Shown here: positions 1 through 7,773 of the stretch, piece after piece
Layout: each line of letters begins with the position of its first letter
Numbering within the stretch: position 1 is the first letter of the stretch
Assembly: GCF_016522075.1 (NCBI RefSeq)
Contig: NZ_JAEHFW010000001.1
Coordinates: 744,001 to 808,000, forward strand
Direction: 5' to 3'
DNA: 64,000 nt
From: Mucilaginibacter segetis
GTDB lineage: Bacteria > Bacteroidota > Bacteroidia > Sphingobacteriales > Sphingobacteriaceae
Program-made: the position numbers and the translations under genes
Notes under the pieces: generated by a model
What the model was told of the DNA's origin: nothing
Database searches by the model: none
What the model saw: the letters and a program-made list of their open reading frames with translations, nothing else

Positions 1-79
1 CACCTACTATAAGCAGTATTACCCCGGCCATTATTTTGCCTTTAGGTAATTTGCTTTGATGATCTATATTGTTGGACAT
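1..79 (-). CDS. Partial membrane protein, possibly LiaF-TM/DUF5668-like
   Basis: The reverse strand opens with ATG at 79 and runs off the window edge after 26 codons. The visible N-terminus is a short polar segment (MSNNIDHQSKLPKGK) followed by a hydrophobic, glycine-containing stretch (IMAGVILLIVG). A basic residue followed by G-x-I-L-L-I-x-G is common at the start of LiaF-type transmembrane domains, but the visible part is too short to prove this. A TACATTTG box on the minus strand (140 to 133) could be its -7 promoter element. A 6-bp inverted repeat (99-104 with 115-120) lies in the presumed leader. Seeing a real gene start here is fairly secure; the family is a guess. Confidence 0.55.
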   Translation of the reverse strand, partial: MSNNIDHQSKLPKGKIMAGVILLIVG

Positions 80-293
80 GATTTGTTTTAATTTTATTGT
101 TACCCCAAAACTAAGGTAACACCGCGTATATACAAATGTATAATTGGCAATATAAATAAAGTAGTCGGTAAGGGTGGGAATATTGTCGGTGAAATATCAG
201 GGAAGTTTAAACCCCTTATATTTCCGGATTTTCCGCAGAGGGATTAATCACCTAATTGATGAAGGTCAATAAGACGAAATCTCTAAATACAAA

Positions 294-1340
294 TTATACC
301 TCCGGCTCCTGCTGACTAAGGCAATGGAAACTACCTAATCCCCAAATGATATCAGTAGAATCAATACCTACAACCTTTCTTTCCGGGAAGCAGCCTTGTA
401 AAATTTCCAGCGCCTTATCGTCATTTTTACAGCGATAGGTGGGTACAACCACAGCCGCGTTACCAATGTAAAAATTAGCATAAGAGGCAGGCAGGCGCTG
501 GCCGTCGTAAATAACAGGATCGGGCATAGGTAGTTCAATAATGTTCAATTGCTTGTCATTTAGCAAACGCATGGTTTTCAGCGTAGCCAAATTTTCCTGT
601 AGTATGTGGTAGTTTTCGTCCTGCTTGTTCTCTTCTACTACGGTAACTACCGTATCGGTGTTTACAAAACGGGTAATATCATCGATGTGTCCGTCGGTAT
701 CATCTCCGATAATACCATCGCCGAGCCAAAGTACCTGTTCAACGCCGTAATATTTTTGCAGATATTCCTCTATTTGCTTCTGATTTAAATTCGGGTTGCG
801 GTTTTTATTAAGCAAACAGGCGGTGGTAGTTAACACTGTTCCTGCTCCATTAAAGTCAACCGAGCCACCTTCCATTACAATGCCGGGGTGATACACCGGC
901 AGATTAAAGTGCTTGCCAATTTTAGTAGGAATTACATCATCCAGATCATACGGCGGGTATTTGTCGCCCCAGGCGTTATAGCCCCAATCAACAATAGCTT
1001 TTTCTTTTGTATCGTAATTCACCAAAAAAGCCGGCCCGTGATCGCGGCACCAGGCATCATTAGTAGGGAACTCAAAAAATTCTACCTTGCTCAAATCAGC
1101 ACCAACGGCTTGCAATTGTTGCTTGGCAAAAGTGGCCATTTGTTCATCCGCCACGTTTATCCTCACAATTTCGCCTTGGGTAAGCACCTTTATAAATTCG
1201 GCATACTTACTGTAGATCATATCCAGTTTGCCCGGCCATGATGCCTCCTTATGTGGCCAGCTTAACCAGGTTGCGGTATGGGGCGCCCATTCGGCAGGAA
1301 AGTGAAATTTTAAGTCAATAGTCGATGGTAGATAGTCCAT
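294..1340 (-). CDS. aguA: Agmatine deiminase (agmatine iminohydrolase)
   Basis: It converts agmatine to N-carbamoylputrescine and ammonia, a cytosolic step in putrescine synthesis from arginine. The 348-residue product shows family motifs: PAEWAPHTATWLSWPH (15-30), NDAWCRDHGP (94-103), GYNAWG (120-125), EGGSVDFNG (157-165), DDTDGHIDD (213-221) and a C-terminal GSFHCLSQQEP carrying the likely catalytic Cys340. I chose the ATG at 1340 rather than one 15 codons upstream, because the upstream codons lie inside the four-helix-bundle gene. The first ten or so codons (MDYLPSTID) are built from heptamer repeat DNA, so the native N-terminus may have been replaced. The next enzyme of the pathway lies upstream on the same strand at 1774-2640. 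Confidence 0.93.
   Translation of the reverse strand: MDYLPSTIDLKFHFPAEWAPHTATWLSWPHKEASWPGKLDMIYSKYAEFIKVLTQGEIVRINVADEQMATFAKQQLQAVGADLSKVEFFEFPTNDAWCRDHGPAFLVNYDTKEKAIVDWGYNAWGDKYPPYDLDDVIPTKIGKHFNLPVYHPGIVMEGGSVDFNGAGTVLTTTACLLNKNRNPNLNQKQIEEYLQKYYGVEQVLWLGDGIIGDDTDGHIDDITRFVNTDTVVTVVEENKQDENYHILQENLATLKTMRLLNDKQLNIIELPMPDPVIYDGQRLPASYANFYIGNAAVVVPTYRCKNDDKALEILQGCFPERKVVGIDSTDIIWGLGSFHCLSQQEPEV
1313..1340 (-). repeat. Heptamer array, left copy (overlaps aguA start codon)
   Basis: Read on the minus strand from 1340, it is four units: ATGGACT, ATCTACC, ATCGACT, ATTGACT. It begins exactly at the aguA start codon and encodes the first nine residues of that protein. It is the inverted partner of 1743-1770. 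Confidence 0.8.
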
Positions 1341-1348
1341 AGCAAATT

Positions 1349-1702
1349 TTATAAAGAGTTTCTTAAAGCAGTACGCATTTTGCACAATATTTCATACTCA
1401 TTGTACAACTGTTGGAAATCCGTTTCTTTTATAATGTTTCGTTTTTTTGCTATAAATAAGCAAGATACCACCTCAATAGCAGATCGTAAAGCGTAGCCTA
1501 AGAACAGTTTAAATGTTGCGTTTGTTTGTCCTGTACATCCCTCTGCAATATTTAAAACTACAGAATCCGCGGCTCTTTTTATTTGAGAAGTTAATACAAA
1601 AAGCTCATCTTTTGGGAAATTGATTTTAGCAAGATTATTTATGTCTTCTGTAAGATCTAAAGCTTTTCTCCATACCTGTAAATTTTCAAATTTAAATGGC
1701 AT
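1349..1702 (-). CDS. Four-helix-bundle protein (23S rRNA intervening-sequence / bAvd-like family)
   Basis: The 117-residue product begins MPFKFENLQVWRKALDL and contains ADSVVLNIAEG followed by FLGYALRSAIEV, the hallmark pattern of the small four-helix-bundle family first found as ORFs in 23S rRNA intervening sequences and related to the Avd accessory protein of diversity-generating retroelements. Its biochemical role is unknown. It splits aguA from its partner amidase. Inverted arrays of degenerate heptamers lie immediately on both sides (1313-1340 and 1743-1770), so gene plus flanks look like an inserted unit. No reverse transcriptase or template/variable repeat is nearby, so there is no sign of a retroelement. 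Family assignment is strong; mobility is inference. Confidence 0.88.
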   Translation of the reverse strand: MPFKFENLQVWRKALDLTEDINNLAKINFPKDELFVLTSQIKRAADSVVLNIAEGCTGQTNATFKLFLGYALRSAIEVVSCLFIAKKRNIIKETDFQQLYNEYEILCKMRTALRNSL

Positions 1703-1742
1703 TTTTTAATATTATTTTACCAAAATCCTATCTTAAATTTTT

Positions 1743-1770
1743 ATGGACTATCGACTATGGTCAATGGACT
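1743..1770 (+). repeat. Heptamer array, right copy
   Basis: Four consecutive 7-bp units on the plus strand: ATGGACT, ATCGACT, ATGGTCA, ATGGACT. It fills the space between the amidase stop codon (1774-1776) and the upstream side of the four-helix-bundle gene. Confidence 0.85.
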
Positions 1771-1773
1771 AAA

Positions 1774-2640
1774 CTATTCATCCAAAAGCCGTTTTGTTAT
1801 AGGCTGATAGCTATCTATACGGCGGTCGCGTAAAAATGGCCAGTGACTGCGGTAGTAATCGCTTTTATCCAAGTCAAGTTCAGTTACGTTTACTTCCTCA
1901 TCATGGTGCGATGCCTGGTACATTACTGTACCGAATGGATTCGCCACAAATGAACCTCCCCAGAATTGAACTCCCGCCTCTTCACCGGCGCGGTTAACAC
2001 TAACCACATGAACACCATTTGCCACAGCGTGTGAGCGCTGTATAGTTTGCCAGGCATTATACTGTTCGGTATTAGTTGCCTCATCCTGCGTTGTAGCCCA
2101 GCCTATAGCAGTTGGATAAAATAATATTTCGGCTCCCATTAAAGCAGTGATGCGTGCAGCTTCCGGATACCACTGATCCCAGCATATCAGCACTCCTATG
2201 GTAGCAAATTTGGTTTTGAACACCTTATATCCCATATCACCCGGGGTGAAGTAGAATTTTTCATAAAAACCCGGATCATCCGGTATGTGCATTTTGCGAT
2301 ATTTACCTAAATAGGAACCATCGGCATCTAAAACAGCGGTGGTGTTATGGTAAAGCCCCTGTGCACGTTTCTCAAATAATGATGCTATGATTACCACGCC
2401 CAACTCAGCCGCTACTTTTGATAAGGCGTCGGTCGACGGGCCGGGGATAGCCTCTGCCAGTTTAAAGTTGTCGTAATCTTCAGTATCGCAAAAATATAAG
2501 GAGGTAAAAAGCTCCTGCAAACAAACTATCTGCGCGCCTTTTTGCGCTGCTTCTCTAACTTTAACAATAGCTTTATCAAGGTTTTCCTGTTTATTTGCAG
2601 TGCAGGTCATTTGCACTAATCCTACTTTTACTTTACCCAT
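1774..2640 (-). CDS. aguB: N-carbamoylputrescine amidase (nitrilase superfamily)
   Basis: It hydrolyses N-carbamoylputrescine to putrescine, CO2 and ammonia. The 288-residue product is a complete carbon-nitrogen hydrolase with the Glu-Lys-Cys triad: Glu43 in CLQELFTS, Lys116 in KYRKMHIP and Cys153 in LICWDQWYPEAAR. The start MGKVKVGLVQM at 2640 fits the family; an in-frame ATG seven codons upstream gives an unusual extension. It was probably once directly upstream of aguA in an operon and is now separated by the inserted four-helix-bundle gene. Agmatine itself would come from an arginine decarboxylase encoded elsewhere. Confidence 0.93.
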   Translation of the reverse strand: MGKVKVGLVQMTCTANKQENLDKAIVKVREAAQKGAQIVCLQELFTSLYFCDTEDYDNFKLAEAIPGPSTDALSKVAAELGVVIIASLFEKRAQGLYHNTTAVLDADGSYLGKYRKMHIPDDPGFYEKFYFTPGDMGYKVFKTKFATIGVLICWDQWYPEAARITALMGAEILFYPTAIGWATTQDEATNTEQYNAWQTIQRSHAVANGVHVVSVNRAGEEAGVQFWGGSFVANPFGTVMYQASHHDEEVNVTELDLDKSDYYRSHWPFLRDRRIDSYQPITKRLLDE

Positions 2641-2790
2641 AGCAGATGAAATTTTGTGCAAAATTACCGTTTTTTTATATATTATATAATTTACCCAGGG
2701 TTTTACATCGCATTATTGGCTCATTAAAATGTAATATGTTAAGGTGTGTTAAGTTATTACTATTCTCAAATCAACTAATTACTAATTTAT

Positions 2791-2798
2791 TACCTTTG
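2791..2798 (+). promoter_or_regulatory. Bacteroidota -7 box
   Basis: TACCTTTG matches the TAnnTTTG -7 consensus of Bacteroidota and ends only 7 bases before the ATG at 2806. The transcript would therefore be nearly leaderless. No convincing -33 TTG is seen at the right distance. Confidence 0.5.
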
Positions 2799-2805
2799 CA
2801 GCCAA

Positions 2806-3756
2806 ATGAAAGATCTGGCCCAAACAGAGTTGGAAGAAACTGAAAAAGCGCTTAAACCTAAAACCTGGAAAGATACCGTATGGAGTATAACTAAGGTGGT
2901 GCTAAAGTTTGCGGTAACCTCTGTTTTACTGTATTTTGTTTTTCGTAAAGTTAACTTTCAGGATGTTAAATTCAGGCTGTTTCATGCCAATTACTGGTGG
3001 ATGTTTGCAGCTTTACTTAGCTTTTTTGCCTCAATGGTTATCTCCTCCTGGCGTTTGCTCAGTTTTTTTAAATCTATCCACCTAAAGCTCGATCCGCGAT
3101 TCAATTTTCGTTTATACCTGTTAGGCTTATTCTATAATTTTTTATTACCGGGTGGTATAGGGGGAGATGGATACAAAATATATTTGCTTAATAAAAACTA
3201 TAAATTACCGGCTAAAAAAGTTTTCTGGGCCATAATGTTTGATAGGCTGAGCGGCCTGTGGGCTATTGGCCTGATAACTGTTGCACTAATATTTTTAATT
3301 CCGCAAATAGATATACATATTACCATACCACTGGGTATTTTTGTAGTGGCATCGGTCATATATTATTTTGTGGCGTATAAATTCTTCAGAGATTACACAC
3401 GTTACTTTTTTGAGGCGCATCTTAAAGCTGTAGTTGTACAGAGTTTGCAATTATTGGCTATTGTATTTGTATTAGTAGGGCAAGATTTTGAAGGTAAATT
3501 TTCACCATACCTGTTATCTTTTCTAATATCTGCCTTAGCTACCATTATCCCGATAAGTATTGGTGGTGCAGGTGTACGTGAAACCGTTTTTACCTGGCTT
3601 ACTAAATTTTTTCCGATGGAAAAAAGCCTTGCAGTTTTTTTACCCGGTTCATTTTATATTATCTCTCTTATTGTAGCCTTGTTTGGCATTTATTATGTGA
3701 TACGCCCAAGCCGTTTACAAGAAGGTTTACCAAAAGGCGAAGTGGAAACAGAATGA
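2806..3756 (+). CDS. Flippase-like inner membrane protein (LPG synthase TM / UPF0104 family)
   Basis: The 316-residue product has a cytosolic N-terminus of about 30 residues, then repeated hydrophobic helices spread over the rest. Motifs of the lysylphosphatidylglycerol-synthase transmembrane family are visible: LLPGGIGGDGYKIYLL after the third helix, AIMFDRLSGLWA, and IPISIGGAGVRETVF near the C-terminus. There is no aminoacyl-transferase domain, so it is the stand-alone membrane type often called YbhN/AglD-like. The substrate is not readable from sequence; lipid or lipid-linked glycan movement is the usual inference. It is a single gene with its own -7 box. Confidence 0.85.
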   Translation: MKDLAQTELEETEKALKPKTWKDTVWSITKVVLKFAVTSVLLYFVFRKVNFQDVKFRLFHANYWWMFAALLSFFASMVISSWRLLSFFKSIHLKLDPRFNFRLYLLGLFYNFLLPGGIGGDGYKIYLLNKNYKLPAKKVFWAIMFDRLSGLWAIGLITVALIFLIPQIDIHITIPLGIFVVASVIYYFVAYKFFRDYTRYFFEAHLKAVVVQSLQLLAIVFVLVGQDFEGKFSPYLLSFLISALATIIPISIGGAGVRETVFTWLTKFFPMEKSLAVFLPGSFYIISLIVALFGIYYVIRPSRLQEGLPKGEVETE

Positions 3757-3857
3757 ATTAAAGATTAAGTCTTTACATCATTATACTATCGTGGCCGCAT
3801 TTAACAACCAATAAACTTTACTAATTTTACGTTTTGTTATAAACCTGACAAAACTAA

Positions 3858-5636
3858 ATGAGTCGATTTAATGATTTTAACAACCCGCAGGTTGCGGCGT
3901 TGCCACGCCATTTAAAGCAATTTATAGTTAATCAGCATTATGAGCATTATACGCCCATAGACCATGCTGTGTGGCGATATGTTATGCGCCAAAATTACAG
4001 TTACCTTAAAAATGTTGCTTACTATCCATATATACCAGGTTTGCAAAAGGCCGGGCTAACTATTGAAAAGATACCCGACCTGCAGGAAATGAACGATGCC
4101 CTGGCAAAAATTGGTTGGGGAGCTGTTACTGTGGATGGTTTTATACCTCCTGCTGCCTTTATGGAATACCAGGCTTACCGTGTACTGGTAATAGCTGCGG
4201 ATATACGTCAGTTAAAGCACATTGAGTATACACCCGCTCCGGATATTATACATGAATCTGCCGGACATGCACCGATAATAGCCGATAAAGACTATCATGA
4301 ATACCTAAGTTACTTTGGATCGATAGGAGCAAAGGCAATGTTCAGCGCGCAGGATTTTGAACTGTACGAAGCTATACGGGCCTTATCTATTTTAAAGGAA
4401 ATGCCTGATGCTGATGAAGACGAGATAAAAAAGGCTGATGAACTGGTTGCCTACCGGCAGGATAACATGGGCGAACCATCCGAAATGGCCCTGTTGAGCC
4501 GCCTGCACTGGTGGACGGTGGAATACGGCCTCATAGGCACCTTAGACGATGCTAAGATATACGGCGCCGGGTTATTGTCATCAATAGGCGAAAGCACCAG
4601 TTGCATGCAGCCCGATGTTAAAAAACTCTTGTACACTATTGATTCGGTAAATTATACGTACGACATCACCAAAACACAACCCCAGCTTTTTGTAACACCA
4701 ACATTCCAAAACCTGATTGATGTATTGGAGCAATTTGCTGATACTATGGCTTATCGCCGCGGAGGTTTATATGGGCTGCAAAAAGCTATAGCGAGTAAAA
4801 ATACCTGTACTGCTGTTTACAGCTCAGGGTTGCAGGTTTCCGGCACGTTTGCTGATGTTATGGTTGATGACAAAGGAACCCCCGTATTTATAAAAACTGG
4901 TAGTCCAACTGCCCTTGCCGTGCGTAATAATGAAATAAAAGGACACGGTAAAAAATATCACAAGGATGGCTTTAGTTCGCCGGTTGGTAAATTAAAAGGA
5001 TATGATACTCCGCTGGAGGCTTTTGGAGACGGGGAACTTAAAAAAGCCGGCATTGCTAAAGGTTGCGAAACCCTGCTTGAATTTGAAAGCGGGATAAAGG
5101 TATCCGGAAAAGTGAAGAACATACATATAGATGAAAGCCGTATTCAAATTATAAGCTTTGCCAACTGCACTGTTAAAAATAAAAAAGGCGATATATTGTT
5201 TGATCCTGCATGGGGTGTATATGATATGGCTGTAGGCGAAAGTATTATATCAGTTTATGGGGGTGCGGCTGATAGGGATGCCTATATGGAAACTGCTTAT
5301 AAATCAAAAACAGTCACACATCATCCGCAATATGATTATAAAACACGGCAGTTGCATAAGCTTTATCAACAGGTGCGTAATTGCAGGCAAACTTTTAGTG
5401 GATATGCGTTTTTAGGAAATGCATGGAGATGTTTGCGTAAAGACCATAACGACGATTGGTTATGCGCGATGGAAATACTGGAAATATTGGAACATGAAAG
5501 CATCGAGCCTGAATTAACTAAGGAGATACGGTCTTTTCTGGAATACAAGGCTATCCACGAACCGGATTTAAAAAAATTGATTACTGACGGCCTTTATTTA
5601 ATAAAGCACCCGGTAGATGAGAAGTTGGTGGTTTAA
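3858..5636 (+). CDS. Aromatic amino acid hydroxylase (phenylalanine 4-monooxygenase type), long form
   Basis: It is a non-haem iron, pterin-dependent hydroxylase that would convert phenylalanine to tyrosine. The catalytic core lies in the N-terminal half: PDIIHESAGHAP provides iron ligands His132 and His137, and HWWTVEYGLIG provides Glu222. At 592 residues it is about twice the length of classical proteobacterial PhhA (roughly 260-300). The C-terminal ~300 residues carry no motif I recognise, although they contain repeated beta-rich segments such as SGLQVSGTFADV and SGIKVSGKVKNI. It is transcribed alone and followed by an SDR gene 53 bp downstream with its own promoter. A full-length hydroxylase is certain; the substrate could be another aromatic amino acid. 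Confidence 0.88.
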   Translation: MSRFNDFNNPQVAALPRHLKQFIVNQHYEHYTPIDHAVWRYVMRQNYSYLKNVAYYPYIPGLQKAGLTIEKIPDLQEMNDALAKIGWGAVTVDGFIPPAAFMEYQAYRVLVIAADIRQLKHIEYTPAPDIIHESAGHAPIIADKDYHEYLSYFGSIGAKAMFSAQDFELYEAIRALSILKEMPDADEDEIKKADELVAYRQDNMGEPSEMALLSRLHWWTVEYGLIGTLDDAKIYGAGLLSSIGESTSCMQPDVKKLLYTIDSVNYTYDITKTQPQLFVTPTFQNLIDVLEQFADTMAYRRGGLYGLQKAIASKNTCTAVYSSGLQVSGTFADVMVDDKGTPVFIKTGSPTALAVRNNEIKGHGKKYHKDGFSSPVGKLKGYDTPLEAFGDGELKKAGIAKGCETLLEFESGIKVSGKVKNIHIDESRIQIISFANCTVKNKKGDILFDPAWGVYDMAVGESIISVYGGAADRDAYMETAYKSKTVTHHPQYDYKTRQLHKLYQQVRNCRQTFSGYAFLGNAWRCLRKDHNDDWLCAMEILEILEHESIEPELTKEIRSFLEYKAIHEPDLKKLITDGLYLIKHPVDEKLVV

Positions 5637-5654
5637 TTACTAATATTAAATTTG
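5625..5654 (+). promoter_or_regulatory. Bacteroidota promoter (-33 TTG, -7 TAAATTTG)
   Basis: TTG at 5625-5627 is followed after 19 bp by TAAATTTG at 5647-5654, matching TTG/TAnnTTTG with usual spacing. The ATG of the SDR gene is at 5690, giving a leader of about 30 nt. The -33 part lies within the end of the hydroxylase gene. Confidence 0.6.
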
Positions 5655-5689
5655 CAGGTAACAATCATTATTTAACGGTAGCACGCTTA

Positions 5690-6394
5690 ATGAATATTAT
5701 TATAACAGGCGCCAGCAGCGGTGTGGGTTTCGAAGCGGTATTAGAACTGATACTATCTGGTAAGCATAAGGTAATTGCCCTGGCGCGCTCGCAAGATAAG
5801 CTGGAAAAGTTACTGGAGATAGCCAAAGGATTGAATCCTGATTGCGAAGTATATGCCATCGCTTTTGACATTATACATGATGATTACGCAGGTTTACAGC
5901 AATTCATCAACAGTAATTTTGATGACCGTGTGGATGTATTGATAAACAACGCAGGTGTTTTGATCAACAAACCCTTTACGGAGCTGTTAGAAACCGATTT
6001 TGTGGAGATGCTGCAAAGTAACTATATAGGGCATGTGCGTATTATACAAAGTCTGCTTGGCTTTATGGGCGAGGGTTCGCATATTCTTAACATCGGCAGT
6101 ATGGGCGGTTTTCAGGGCAGTGCTAAATTTCCCGGGCTGGCAGCTTATTCAGCAAGTAAAGCGGCCCTGCATACGCTTACCGAGTGTTTAGCGCAGGAGC
6201 TTACCGAACAAGGTATAAAAGTGAATTGCCTGGCATTAGGTTCTGCGCAAACCGAGATGCTGGAGCGGGCCTTCCCCGGTTATGAATCGCCTGTGATGGC
6301 TTTTGAAATGGGTAAATATATTGCTGACTTTGCCATAAATGGACATCGCTTTTTTAACGGTAAAATTCTGCCGGTCGCGGTATCTACCCCTTAA
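5690..6394 (+). CDS. Short-chain dehydrogenase/reductase (SDR family)
   Basis: A classical SDR of 234 residues. It has the NAD(P)-binding motif TGASSGVG (6-13), NNAG (86-89), and the catalytic Ser137, Tyr153 and Lys157 in the order G-S-M...Y-S-A-S-K. Substrate is not predictable. Arg33-Ser34 after the second beta strand (LARSQDK) would favour NADP(H). Its position after the pterin-dependent hydroxylase could suggest a pterin reductase, but that is only context. Confidence 0.85.
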   Translation: MNIIITGASSGVGFEAVLELILSGKHKVIALARSQDKLEKLLEIAKGLNPDCEVYAIAFDIIHDDYAGLQQFINSNFDDRVDVLINNAGVLINKPFTELLETDFVEMLQSNYIGHVRIIQSLLGFMGEGSHILNIGSMGGFQGSAKFPGLAAYSASKAALHTLTECLAQELTEQGIKVNCLALGSAQTEMLERAFPGYESPVMAFEMGKYIADFAINGHRFFNGKILPVAVSTP

Positions 6395-6402
6395 AAGTTC
6401 AA

Positions 6403-7605
6403 TTACACATCTTCAAATTCTTTATCGGTGATTGATTGTTTGCGTGTGCCTAACAATCCGAGGCTCATGATAACGCTGGTGCCCAGTATCACCACAAATA
6501 ACAAACCCGACTCAATAGGCGGTATCTTAATTTCCGGCGGCAGGCTGTAGTATAACAATACACTTATCAATCCGCGAGGTATAATAACCAGTTCGGGCAT
6601 TAGCGTGGCTGTTTTTAAAACCAGTTTAATGTATGCATATCTTACCAGGTAAATAATCAGCAGTATCAGCGCACCATTAGCAATGACCGACCATTTCTGC
6701 AATTCATAAAGCTGCATGCTGTAACCGAAAATTATGAAAAAGAAGGTGCGCATTAAAAAAGCACTCTCTGCGGATAACTGGAACAACTGCTTAATATCGT
6801 AAGCCAGCGTTGGATATATAAAATATTTTTTAAAAAGCGGAAAGTTGATCTGACTGGCGTTATTAAGGAACAGTCCTAAGGCCAAAACTATAATTAATGC
6901 CGATAAATGATAGCTCTGTCCTATGCAATAAACCAATATCAGTATAGAAATGATAAGGAATGATTTAATATGGTGAGTGATGCGGCCAATAAGGTATAAT
7001 AAAAATAAACAGGAGCATATGGCCACCACTAAAATAATTACCAGTTCCATACCCAGATTAGCGAAAGACGATATGCCAATATGCTTGTTACTGATCATGA
7101 AATTGAACAGTACTACTGCAAGTATATCTGAAAAAGAGGACTCATAAATAATAAATTCTTTTTTCTCTTTACTGATACCCGAAGCAGATGGTATGGCAAT
7201 GGCTGAACTTACCACACAAAACGGTATGGCATTTATAAAACATTTATAAATGCTTTGGCCGCTTAAATAATAAATTACCAGCGTTATTAAAACTGCGGTA
7301 ACTAACATAATAAAAAAGGCCGAGAAAAAGGATTTTTTAATGATCTTGTTCTTTTTGGGAGAATATTTTAATTCCAAAGCGCCCTCAAAAACTATCAATA
7401 TTAATCCCAATGTGCCTAATGCCGGCAATATGGCAGCGAAGTTAAATTTCAGCAGGTTAAAGTAATCTACTATTAGGCGGATACCTATACCTAAAAAAAG
7501 CAGTAAAATAACAGAAGGTATTTTCGTTTTACCCGCTATGAGGTCGAACAGGTAGGAGAAGATCACCAGCCCCGTCAAAATTATTAATGTAGTGTAAGTA
7601 GTCAA
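6403..7605 (-). CDS. Cation:proton antiporter (Na+/H+ exchanger family)
   Basis: The 400-residue product consists of about 11-12 hydrophobic helices. The N-terminal part (FLFLGIGIRLIVDYF ... GLILIVFEGALELKY) and the central segment (CVVSSAIAIPSA ... YESSFSDILAVVLFNF) fit the Na+/H+ exchanger fold, with the acidic SFSDI as a plausible ion-binding motif. No RCK/TrkA-N regulatory domain follows. The only in-frame start compatible with the upstream stop is TTG at 7605; no ATG precedes it. Convergent with the SDR gene, with just 8 bp between stop codons. Confidence 0.82.
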   Translation of the reverse strand: MTTYTTLIILTGLVIFSYLFDLIAGKTKIPSVILLLFLGIGIRLIVDYFNLLKFNFAAILPALGTLGLILIVFEGALELKYSPKKNKIIKKSFFSAFFIMLVTAVLITLVIYYLSGQSIYKCFINAIPFCVVSSAIAIPSASGISKEKKEFIIYESSFSDILAVVLFNFMISNKHIGISSFANLGMELVIILVVAICSCLFLLYLIGRITHHIKSFLIISILILVYCIGQSYHLSALIIVLALGLFLNNASQINFPLFKKYFIYPTLAYDIKQLFQLSAESAFLMRTFFFIIFGYSMQLYELQKWSVIANGALILLIIYLVRYAYIKLVLKTATLMPELVIIPRGLISVLLYYSLPPEIKIPPIESGLLFVVILGTSVIMSLGLLGTRKQSITDKEFEDV

Positions 7606-7773
7606 ATTATGATTTGATTAGGGGTAACATAATCGGGCTTTTACTGCCATCAACGCAAAATATCAATAAATGTTCATCTATAAGTAATTTATATACAAAG
7701 GCGCCTACTTTTACAAAACCGTGAGACGCCATTGTGGTTACTTAATCATATTTGCAGATAAAACATAACATAC

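Larger units (their letters stand above)
1313..1770 (-). mobile_element. Candidate small element: four-helix-bundle gene with heptamer terminal inverted repeats
   Basis: The 354-bp gene is framed by two 28-bp blocks, each made of four degenerate heptamers of the type ATSGACY. They are arranged in opposite orientation: the right block reads on the plus strand (1743-1770) and the left block on the minus strand (1340 down to 1313). The outer ten bases ATGGACTATC are identical in both. The unit lies between two enzymes of one pathway that would be expected to be adjacent. No transposase is encoded, so it would need help in trans or may be a relic. I infer mobility from structure and position only. 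Confidence 0.55.

Noticed and set aside
1349..1702. Part of a diversity-generating retroelement because of the bAvd-like protein
   Set aside because: No reverse transcriptase, template repeat or variable repeat is seen within the neighbouring 10 kb.
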